From contig QNYN01000019.1 of NCBI GenBank assembly GCA_003973585.1, forward strand, positions 1 to 5,752: 5,752 nt of DNA, given 5' to 3'. Positions 1-5,388 of the stretch are shown in pieces. How positions within the stretch are numbered: position 1 is the stretch's first letter; the number at the start of each line of letters is the position of its first letter. The notes below the pieces were generated by a model. That model saw only the letters and a list, made by a program, of their open reading frames with translations. It was not told the origin of the DNA and did not search any database. The position numbers and the translations under genes were made by a program. The stretch comes from Fusobacteriota bacterium. GTDB taxonomy: Bacteria; Fusobacteriota; Fusobacteriia; Fusobacteriales; Fusobacteriaceae.

Positions 1-701
1 AAAGAATCAGGTGACTTTAAATAATTTATTGCATAACTTACATGCCCTAAAGTTTCTCCTTTTATATTTAATTTTCTAGCATTCCATACACCAGATCCTA
101 TAAATACAGCATCATAACTATCCTTTAATAAATCATCTACAGTTGTAGTATTCCCTATAATTTCATTAAATCTGAATTTAACTCCTAATTTAATTAATTT
201 TTTCTCCATAAGACCTAGAATGTCATTGGATAGTCTAAAGTTAGGTACTCCATACCTTAAAACTCCTCCAATCTTTTCATGCCCTTCAAAAATAGTTATT
301 CCATAACCTTTTTTAGCTAATATAAAGGCTAATGTTAATCCTGCAGGTCCTGAACCTACTATTGCAACTTTCTTATTTTTATTTTTTCCCTTTAAAAATT
401 CTACTTTTTCTAAATATTTAGTTGATATATAGTTTTCTATTTTAGGAAAATCTATAGGTTCTCCTTTTATCCCCCTTATACAACTTCCCATACATTGATC
501 TTCAAATGGACAAATCAACGAACAAACTGCTGACATGGGATTATTTTCAAATAAGATTTCTCCTGCTTCTAAATATCTTCCATCCATATAAAGTTTTATA
601 ATTCTAGGAATTTCTGTATTTACAGGACAAGCTGGTTGACACCTAGGAGCTTTACACAATAAACATCTTTCACTTTCTTCTTTTAAATTTATAAATTTCA
701 T
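1..701 (-). CDS. GltD/PreT-like FAD- and NAD(P)-dependent iron-sulfur oxidoreductase, N-terminal part (C-terminus outside window)
   Basis: The reverse strand is open from an ATG at 699-701 to the window edge, giving 233 codons without a stop. An AGAGGAAG-like ribosome binding site in the 18-base gap after the preceding regulator gene supports this start. The N-terminus carries two cysteine groups: C13, C16, C21, C25 (RCLLCKAPRCQPACP) and C60, C64, C70, C74 (CSLICPFEDQCMGSC). This is the paired 4Fe-4S arrangement of the glutamate synthase small subunit and dihydropyrimidine dehydrogenase N-terminal domain. The FAD Rossmann motif VAIVGSGPAG follows at 112-121, then IGGVLRYGVPNFRL (144-157), typical of GltD-like proteins. 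Such proteins pass electrons between NAD(P)H, FAD and a partner subunit or small substrate in the cytoplasm. Full family members are about 400-480 residues, so roughly half is missing here. The family includes GltD, PreT, NfnB-like and stand-alone enzymes, and the visible part does not decide between them. It is the last visible gene of a three-gene redox operon. Confidence 0.9.
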   Translation of the reverse strand, partial: MKFINLKEESERCLLCKAPRCQPACPVNTEIPRIIKLYMDGRYLEAGEILFENNPMSAVCSLICPFEDQCMGSCIRGIKGEPIDFPKIENYISTKYLEKVEFLKGKNKNKKVAIVGSGPAGLTLAFILAKKGYGITIFEGHEKIGGVLRYGVPNFRLSNDILGLMEKKLIKLGVKFRFNEIIGNTTTVDDLLKDSYDAVFIGSGVWNARKLNIKGETLGHVSYAINYLKSPDS

Positions 702-719
702 AATTTTTCTTCCTCTTTT

Positions 720-1394
720 CTAATCTACTTTTTTTAACAATTCATCTTTTGATATAACTTTTAATACATTTTTTTCTACTCTGACTAAAATCCCCTCATC
801 TACAAATTCTTTTAGTACTCGAGATAGAGAAGGCCTTGCTACCCCAAACATTTGTGCTATTTCCTTAATTGAATTTTGTAACACAACATTATTTTCCCTA
901 TTTATATTATTGAGTAAATAAGCTATTAATTTATTATTAATACTTTTATTGGCAAAAGAAAACCAGATTTTTTTTGATAAAAATTGAGTTTTATTACTTA
1001 TAACTCCTAAATAATTTCCCAATAATTTTTCATTTTCTCTAAATAATCTAATTACTTCACCTTTAGGTATATAAATTAACTCTGACGATTCTTGAGTTAT
1101 TACATCTACAGGGAATGTATTATCTTTTCCAAATATAAAAGCTCCTGCTAATAACTTTCCTTCTGATAGTCTATCTACTATTATAGAATCACCATTTAAT
1201 TTTTGCATTTCTGTAAAAACTTTCCCCTTACTTAATATAATTAAATCTTCTATTTTATCTCCTCTAAAAGCTACAACATCATTTTTTTCTAATTTTTTTA
1301 TTTTATATTTTAAATCTTTTAATAGAATTTTTAAATCCTTATCTGATATCCCATGAAAAATCTCTGTCTTTTTCAGTCTTTCTAATATTGACAT
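720..1394 (-). CDS. Crp/Fnr-family transcriptional regulator
   Basis: This 224-residue protein has the length and layout of the Crp/Fnr family. An N-terminal cyclic-nucleotide-binding-type beta-barrel spans about residues 12-115, a long dimerisation helix about 117-145, and a C-terminal winged helix about 150-215. The helix-turn-helix is visible as SIKEIAQMFGVARPSLSRVL (175-194), with the recognition helix starting near 186. The protein contains no cysteine, so it cannot hold an FNR-type 4Fe-4S oxygen sensor. It also lacks the Arg-Ser/Thr phosphate-binding signature of cAMP-binding CRP; the matching stretch is KLLAGAFIFGKDNTFPVDVI (80-99). Its signal is therefore unknown. In the recognition helix the ExxSR pattern of FNR is PSLSR, so a TTGAT-type operator should not be assumed. 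A perfect AGGAGG (complement of 1401-1406) lies 6 bases before the ATG. It sits 16 bases after the flavoprotein gene and 18 bases before the oxidoreductase gene. Control of its own operon in response to redox, nitrosative or other stress is an inference. Confidence 0.92.
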   Translation of the reverse strand: MSILERLKKTEIFHGISDKDLKILLKDLKYKIKKLEKNDVVAFRGDKIEDLIILSKGKVFTEMQKLNGDSIIVDRLSEGKLLAGAFIFGKDNTFPVDVITQESSELIYIPKGEVIRLFRENEKLLGNYLGVISNKTQFLSKKIWFSFANKSINNKLIAYLLNNINRENNVVLQNSIKEIAQMFGVARPSLSRVLKEFVDEGILVRVEKNVLKVISKDELLKKVD

Positions 1395-1410
1395 AGATAC
1401 CCTCCTAACT

Positions 1411-2046
1411 TTATCTTACAAAATGAGTATATTCTTTCTCCTCAAATTCATAATTAGGAATTTCTTTTTTTCCTAACTCTACTAACTTCATTGTTCTTGC
1501 CATATTTTTTCCTAAAACTCTCATAATTTGCTTCCCTTCTTCATCTTGCTCTAAATCACCAGGTGCTGTTCCATGGATAACATTCCAATAATTAGAAGTA
1601 GGCATAGTTAATTCACAATAATTCAAAAAGTTATTTAACTGAGTAAATGTTGGAATTCCTCCTGATCTTCTAACTGCAACTACCGATGCTCCTACTTTAC
1701 CTCGTAGCATTGAAGATCCACCCATAACATAAAATGATCTATCTAAAAATGATTTCATTGTTCCTCCAATTGCTGCATAATGTACAGGAGATCCTAAAAT
1801 TATTCCATCAGCTTCTTTCATTTTTTGAATCCATTCATTTACATAATTATCATCTTTTATAATACATTTTTCATCTAAATTTTTTCTACACATACCACAA
1901 GCCATACAACCTCTAATAATTTTATTTCCAACATGAATAACTTCTACTTCTATCCCTTCTTTTCTTAGCTCAACAGCTACCATCTCTATAGCTTGTGCTG
2001 TATTTCCATTAGCCTTTGGACTTCCATTAAATGCAACAACTTTCAT
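1411..2046 (-). CDS. Flavodoxin-family NAD(P)H-dependent FMN reductase, iron-sulfur-flavoprotein-like
   Basis: This 211-residue cytoplasmic protein starts with a flavodoxin-like strand and the FMN phosphate loop NGSPKANGNTA (7-17). The motif GSPVHYAAIGGTMKSFLDR (85-103) is typical of the NADPH-dependent FMN reductase family and surrounds the flavin. A cysteine group C47, C50, C53, C61 (CX2CX2CX7C) precedes KDD. It resembles the compact 4Fe-4S motif of archaeal and clostridial iron-sulfur flavoproteins (Isf), though the last spacing is longer than the X5 I recall for the Methanosarcina enzyme. Many relatives with a similar Cys pattern have no proven cluster. Likely roles are flavin, quinone or small-oxidant reduction; the substrate cannot be read from sequence. 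The start is supported by AGGAG (complement of 2057-2061) 10 bases upstream. It is the first gene of the minus-strand operon, followed after 16 bases by the Crp/Fnr gene. Confidence 0.9.
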   Translation of the reverse strand: MKVVAFNGSPKANGNTAQAIEMVAVELRKEGIEVEVIHVGNKIIRGCMACGMCRKNLDEKCIIKDDNYVNEWIQKMKEADGIILGSPVHYAAIGGTMKSFLDRSFYVMGGSSMLRGKVGASVVAVRRSGGIPTFTQLNNFLNYCELTMPTSNYWNVIHGTAPGDLEQDEEGKQIMRVLGKNMARTMKLVELGKKEIPNYEFEEKEYTHFVR

Positions 2047-2210
2047 AACTTATCATCTCCTCAGTTTCTTTATCATTAAAGTAACTTTTCTATATTATAG
2101 AGTATCATATAATTATTAATTTTTTGAATAAACTTTTTATTTTTCCTTTTTCCCTTTCTATTGTAAACTTATATTAACTGTAATTTTTATATAAAAAAAG
2201 GAGTTCTCAT
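2047..2210. promoter_or_regulatory. Divergent intergenic control region between the flavoprotein operon and yaaA
   Basis: These 164 bases separate two divergent start codons and must hold both promoters. The leftward side has a clear -10 box (listed separately). On the rightward side, the yaaA ribosome binding site AAGGAG (2198-2203) lies 7 bases before its ATG. TTGTAA at 2161-2166 and TATATT at 2170-2175 are possible promoter elements, but I cannot assign a properly spaced -35/-10 pair. A pyrimidine-rich run covers about 2132-2162. No stem-loop resembling a riboswitch or attenuator is apparent. Confidence 0.5.
2089..2101 (-). promoter_or_regulatory. Probable -10 box inside a 13-base palindrome, promoter/operator candidate for the redox operon
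   Basis: On the minus strand the bases at 2094-2099 read TATAAT, a perfect -10 consensus. They lie about 48 bases upstream of the flavoprotein ATG, which would leave a leader of about 40 bases. The box is embedded in a perfect odd-centred palindrome, TCTATA-T-TATAGA, at 2089-2101. The -35 region at a normal spacing (about 2117-2122, AAATTA on the minus strand) is poor, which would fit a promoter needing an activator. Regulation by the operon's own Crp/Fnr protein is inference. Short AT-only palindromes also arise by chance in this composition. Confidence 0.45.
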
Positions 2211-2924
2211 ATGAAAATAATTTTTTCCCCTAGTAAATCTATGAATTTTAAAGATGCAAATAAAAACTGTAATAAATTAAATATTAGATTTCTAGATAGC
2301 ACAAATATTTTAATCAACAATTTAAAAAACTTAAACTCTGAAGAATTGTCTAAATTAATGAAAATAAAAGGAAAAACCCTTGAAAATGTAATTAACTTCT
2401 ACAAGAATTTTGAAATTTCTTCAGCACAAGAGGCTATTTATTCTTATAATGGTATTTCCTTTAAACAATTGGAGTTAAAAAAATATAATACCGACCAATT
2501 AAATTATCTAAATTCCAACTTAATTATTCTTTCGGCACTTTATGGAGTTGTTAGACCTTTGGATTGTATAAAAGAATATAGATTAGATATGACTATGAAA
2601 CTACTAAAAGATCAAACTCTATATAATTTTTGGAAAGATAAAATTAAAGATTATTTTGATGAAGATGAATTAATTATTAATTTAGCTTCTAAAGAATTTT
2701 CAAAAATGGTTTCTAAACCTATGATTAATATTGATTTTAAAGAATATAAAAACGGAAATTATAAATCTATTAGTAGCTATTCAAAAAAAGGTCGTGGGAT
2801 GATGTTAAATTTTATGATTAAAAATAGAATAACTAATATAGAAAAGATAAAAGAATTTAATTTAGATGGTTATAAATTAAACCCTACTCTTTCTGATGAG
2901 TTTAACTTTATTTTTACGAGATAA
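2211..2924 (+). CDS. yaaA: Peroxide stress protein YaaA (UPF0246/DUF328 family)
   Basis: This 237-residue protein matches the YaaA family from end to end. It has the N-terminal SPSKSMNF (6-13), YNGISFKQL (79-87), the hallmark LSALYGVVRPLDCIKEYRLDM region (108-127), NLASKEFSK (157-165), KKGRGMMLNFMIKNRI (192-207) and the terminal FIFTR. The length is slightly under the usual 245-260. In Escherichia coli, YaaA is induced by OxyR and limits damage from hydrogen peroxide by lowering free intracellular iron; the E. coli protein is also reported to bind DNA. It is cytoplasmic and no catalytic reaction is firmly established. The start is supported by AAGGAG 7 bases upstream and by the conserved MKIIFSPSK opening. 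It is divergent from a redox operon, and 51 bases separate it from the next gene. A peroxide-stress role here is inferred from the family. Confidence 0.93.
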   Translation: MKIIFSPSKSMNFKDANKNCNKLNIRFLDSTNILINNLKNLNSEELSKLMKIKGKTLENVINFYKNFEISSAQEAIYSYNGISFKQLELKKYNTDQLNYLNSNLIILSALYGVVRPLDCIKEYRLDMTMKLLKDQTLYNFWKDKIKDYFDEDELIINLASKEFSKMVSKPMINIDFKEYKNGNYKSISSYSKKGRGMMLNFMIKNRITNIEKIKEFNLDGYKLNPTLSDEFNFIFTR

Positions 2925-2934
2925 AATATTTTTG

Positions 2935-2943
2935 TGATATACT
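2935..2943 (+). promoter_or_regulatory. Extended -10 promoter candidate upstream of the GNAT-like gene
   Basis: The gap after yaaA contains TGATATACT, that is TGn followed by TATACT, one mismatch from the extended -10 consensus. It is followed by a second AT-rich hexamer, TATAAA, at 2944-2949. Transcription would begin near 2950, shortly before the AGGAGG at 2964-2969. The -35 is weak: TTTACG at 2913-2918 sits at a long 19-base spacing and lies inside the end of yaaA. If real, it would drive the three downstream genes independently of yaaA. No terminator-like hairpin is present in the gap, so read-through from yaaA is also possible. Confidence 0.4.
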
Positions 2944-2975
2944 TATAAAGTTAATAAAGGTGAAGGAGGAATTTT

Positions 2976-3269
2976 ATGTTTAAAGTAGAAGTGGGAAAAG
3001 GTCCACTTATGTTTATGTCTTATGCTAGAATTATGGAAGAAATAACTAAAGAAAAGAATTTAGAAGAACTAAAAGATGTTTTCTATGCTATCTTATATGA
3101 TTTTGGAACTCCTATTGGGTGCGGAAGAATGAAGGTAGAAGGTGAACTTTATACTATTGATAATATCAAAATTTTTGATAAATTTCATACTGAAAGGTTG
3201 AGTTCTGACATCCATACACAACTTGAAAAAAAAGCTAAACTTTTAGGACTAAAGGAGAAAAAACAATGA
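2976..3269 (+). CDS. Short GNAT-like (acetyltransferase-fold) protein
   Basis: This 97-residue protein has AGGAGG 6 bases before its ATG, so it is very likely translated. The central part, PIGCGRMKVEGELYTIDNIK (46-65), has the strand pattern of GNAT acetyltransferases of the YjcF/ElaA kind (pvGtgRl..., then an I-x-x-I/V strand). It is followed by an amphipathic helix HTERLSSDIHTQLEKKAKLL (71-90) placed like the helix after the acetyl-CoA loop. However, the loop itself (usually Q/R-x-x-G-x-G/A) reads FHTERLSSD here, without the glycines, and the protein is about 50 residues shorter than usual, ending straight after that helix. It may have lost acetyl-CoA binding and act as a small binding or dimerising protein, or it may be a divergent minimal GNAT. 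Its TGA overlaps the next gene's ATG (ATGA), implying translational coupling with the secreted protein. The family assignment is moderate; the function is not known. Confidence 0.72.
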   Translation: MFKVEVGKGPLMFMSYARIMEEITKEKNLEELKDVFYAILYDFGTPIGCGRMKVEGELYTIDNIKIFDKFHTERLSSDIHTQLEKKAKLLGLKEKKQ

Positions 3270-3796
3270 AAAAATTATTAACATTATTCTTTTTAATATT
3301 TTCTATTACTTTTGCTATTCCAGATTTTGAGGAGTTAAAATGGGGTTTTACCATCGATGCTATCAAGGGATTTTATCCTAATTTAGAACAAAAGTTTTCC
3401 CCAGGTGAAGGTGTTACAAAATATGAATATTATCCAAAAAATTCTAATATTGGAAAAATAAGTTTTTATCTTTTTGAAAATAAATTATATAAAATAATTT
3501 CAGAATTTGACCCTACTAAAGTCAAACCCAAAGATGTTGGGAATATTGCTGATAAATATATAAAAAACTGGGGAAATCCAACTTCTGATACTATAGAAGA
3601 AGAATATAGTGATTTTACTATTAAAGGTAACAAGCAAACTTGGATTACTAGAAATACTTATATATCACTTATTGGGCAAGATTATATCAATAAAGATAAT
3701 CAAATTTATGATTCAAAATTACTAATGGAATACGGTCTTATTGACCCTGCCAAAAGAAAAAACAACTCATCATTAAATGATTTAATATTAAATTAG
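3266..3796 (+). CDS. Secreted or periplasmic protein of unknown function
   Basis: This 176-residue protein opens with a typical Sec signal peptide: KK at 2-3, a hydrophobic core LLTLFFLIFSI (4-14) and a likely cleavage site TFA|IPD after residue 17. There is no lipobox cysteine, so it should be a soluble exported protein of about 159 residues. The mature part begins FEELKWGFTIDAIKGFYPNL, the 'WG-x-(S/T)-x-x-x-(V/I)-K' opening seen in many small exported proteins. Alternating Tyr- and Phe-rich strands follow (KISFYLFENKLYKIISEF), then DKYIKNWGNPTSDT and a strand with a conserved-looking TWIT. The overall impression is a mostly beta protein. I do not recognise a named family. Its ATG overlaps the stop of the GNAT-like gene by four bases, with its own AAGGAG (3252-3257) 8 bases upstream. 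The M32 peptidase gene follows after 10 bases, so all three appear co-expressed, although the peptidase has no signal peptide and stays in the cytoplasm. Confidence 0.85.
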   Translation: MKKLLTLFFLIFSITFAIPDFEELKWGFTIDAIKGFYPNLEQKFSPGEGVTKYEYYPKNSNIGKISFYLFENKLYKIISEFDPTKVKPKDVGNIADKYIKNWGNPTSDTIEEEYSDFTIKGNKQTWITRNTYISLIGQDYINKDNQIYDSKLLMEYGLIDPAKRKNNSSLNDLILN

Positions 3797-3806
3797 GGAG
3801 GTACAA

Positions 3807-5315
3807 ATGAAATATCAAAATGAATTAAAATATGTATTGGAAAAACTAGAATTTTTGACTCACTATCACTACGCTGAATCAATTATTCATTGGGACTTAG
3901 AAACAGGTGCTCCTAAAGAGGGAATAAAAAAAGCTTCTAAAGTACTAGGGTTTTATAGTGGAGAATCATATAAAATTTTAACAGAAGATAAATTTATTGA
4001 AAGTATTGAGTTACTTATGACTTCTTTAGATGAGCTAGATGAAATAAATAAAAAAATTATTATTGAAACAAAAAAAGATATAGATCAAATCAAAAAAATT
4101 CCATTAGATGAATACAAAGCATATAATGAATTAATATCACAAGCTCAAATTATCTGGGCTGAAGCTAGAGAAGAAAACAATTTCAAAAAATTTCAACCTT
4201 ATTTAGAAAAAATAATTGCATATAATAAAAAATATGCTGATTATAAAGGATATCAAGAACATCCATATGACGCTCTATTAGATGATTATGAACCTGGAAT
4301 GACAGTAAAAAAATTAGATGTTTTCTTTGCAGATTTAAAAAGTAAATTAGTTCCTTTAATTTTAAAAATTAACCAAAAGAAAAACTTTATCTCAGATGAA
4401 ATTGTTAGAAAAGACTATAATATCGAAAAACAAAAAGAGTTTTCTATCTTTGTTGCCAAATATTTAGGTTTTGATTTTGATAGAGGATTATTAAAAGAAA
4501 GTGCACACCCTTTTTCTATGGGACTTAACAAATACGATGTTAGAATGACTACTAGATATACAATTAATGATATGCAATCTTCATTATTTGGAACATTACA
4601 CGAAAGTGGTCACTCTATATATGAGCAAAATATTGGAGATGATATTTGGGAAACAATCCTAGGAACAGGAAATTCTATGGGAATTCATGAATCTCAATCT
4701 AGATTATATGAAAATTTAGTTGGAAGAACTATTGAATTTTGGACACCTATTTATTCAAAATTACAAGAAACATTCCCTGAAGTATTAAAAGATACTACTT
4801 TAGATGATTTTTATAAAGCAATCAATAAAGTAGAGCCTAGTCTTATCAGAGTAGAAGCTGATGAATTAACTTATTCTCTTCATATTATGCTTAGATACGA
4901 AATAGAAAAAGAACTTGTAGAAGGAAAGATAGAAGTTTCAGATTTACCTAAAATTTGGAATGAAAGGATGGAAAAATATTTAGGAATAGTACCTTCTACT
5001 GATGCAGATGGTGTTTTACAAGATGTTCATTGGTCTGCTGGGTTATTTGGATATTTCCCTTCATATGCCTTAGGTAGTGCCAATGCCTCTCAAATTATGA
5101 ATACTATGAAAACGAAATTAAATGTTGAAGATATTCTAAAAAAAGGTGAATTAAATTTAATCAAAGATTATTTAGGAGAGCATATTCATAAATATGGAAG
5201 ATTAAAAGATCCAAAAGAATTAATGGTTATTGCAACTGGAGAAGAGCCTAATTCAAAATATTATGTAGATTATCTATTAGAAAAATATAGTAAATTATAT
5301 GAAATCTCTCTTTAA
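3807..5315 (+). CDS. Zinc metallocarboxypeptidase, M32 (thermostable carboxypeptidase 1) family
   Basis: This 502-residue protein has the usual length of M32 carboxypeptidases, cytoplasmic enzymes that remove C-terminal amino acids from peptides using a divalent metal. All family landmarks are present in order. They are HPFS followed by DVRMTTRY (244-251); the zinc motif HESGH (265-269: ligands H265 and H269, catalytic E266); HESQSR (294-299), whose E295 is the third metal ligand; IRVEADELTY (347-356), with substrate-carboxylate-binding Arg; GVLQDVHW (402-409); and PSYALGSANA near the C-terminus. The 30-residue gap between the first His and the ligand Glu is the same as I recall for the Pyrococcus furiosus enzyme. 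There is no signal peptide. GGGAGG at 3796-3801, overlapping the previous stop codon, supports the ATG 5 bases further on. It is the last gene of the plus-strand run and is closed by a strong terminator. The likely job is turnover of imported or internal peptides, fitting an amino-acid-fermenting host. Confidence 0.97.
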   Translation: MKYQNELKYVLEKLEFLTHYHYAESIIHWDLETGAPKEGIKKASKVLGFYSGESYKILTEDKFIESIELLMTSLDELDEINKKIIIETKKDIDQIKKIPLDEYKAYNELISQAQIIWAEAREENNFKKFQPYLEKIIAYNKKYADYKGYQEHPYDALLDDYEPGMTVKKLDVFFADLKSKLVPLILKINQKKNFISDEIVRKDYNIEKQKEFSIFVAKYLGFDFDRGLLKESAHPFSMGLNKYDVRMTTRYTINDMQSSLFGTLHESGHSIYEQNIGDDIWETILGTGNSMGIHESQSRLYENLVGRTIEFWTPIYSKLQETFPEVLKDTTLDDFYKAINKVEPSLIRVEADELTYSLHIMLRYEIEKELVEGKIEVSDLPKIWNERMEKYLGIVPSTDADGVLQDVHWSAGLFGYFPSYALGSANASQIMNTMKTKLNVEDILKKGELNLIKDYLGEHIHKYGRLKDPKELMVIATGEEPNSKYYVDYLLEKYSKLYEISL

Positions 5316-5351
5316 AATAAAAGCTTTTTCATAATTCTATATAAAATAATT

Positions 5352-5383
5352 AAGGAGCTAATTTTTCTTACAATTAGCTCCTT
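5352..5383. terminator. Bidirectional intrinsic terminator between convergent genes
   Basis: A perfect 12-bp inverted repeat, AAGGAGCTAATT (5352-5363) and AATTAGCTCCTT (5372-5383), encloses an 8-base loop. The plus-strand right side continues TTGTTTTATT. On the minus strand the flank reads AATTATTTTAT, so both directions have a T-rich tail after the stem. It lies 36 bases after the M32 stop and 5 bases after the oxidase stop on the opposite strand, so it can end both transcripts. Most of the gap is accounted for by this element. Confidence 0.9.
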
Positions 5384-5388
5384 TTGTT

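Noticed and set aside
2113..2131. TTATT-N9-AATAA dyad near the -35 region of the redox operon, a possible Crp/Fnr-type operator
   Set aside because: The arms are only five AT bases with mismatches inside and outside, and there is no TTGAT or TGTGA core. It is too weak to list as a site.
2932..2937. TTGTGA before the GNAT-like gene as a Crp half-site
   Set aside because: No matching TCACA half-site follows at the expected spacing, and the bases are better explained as part of an extended -10 element.
3780..3793. Perfect 14-base palindrome ATTTAATATTAAAT at the end of the secreted-protein gene
   Set aside because: It is made only of A and T, has no loop or T tail, and overlaps the coding end. 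It is expected by chance and is not a convincing terminator.
5319..5328. AAAAGCTTTT palindrome just after the M32 stop codon
   Set aside because: It has no loop and only one GC step, so it cannot form a stable hairpin. The strong terminator lies 24 bases further on.
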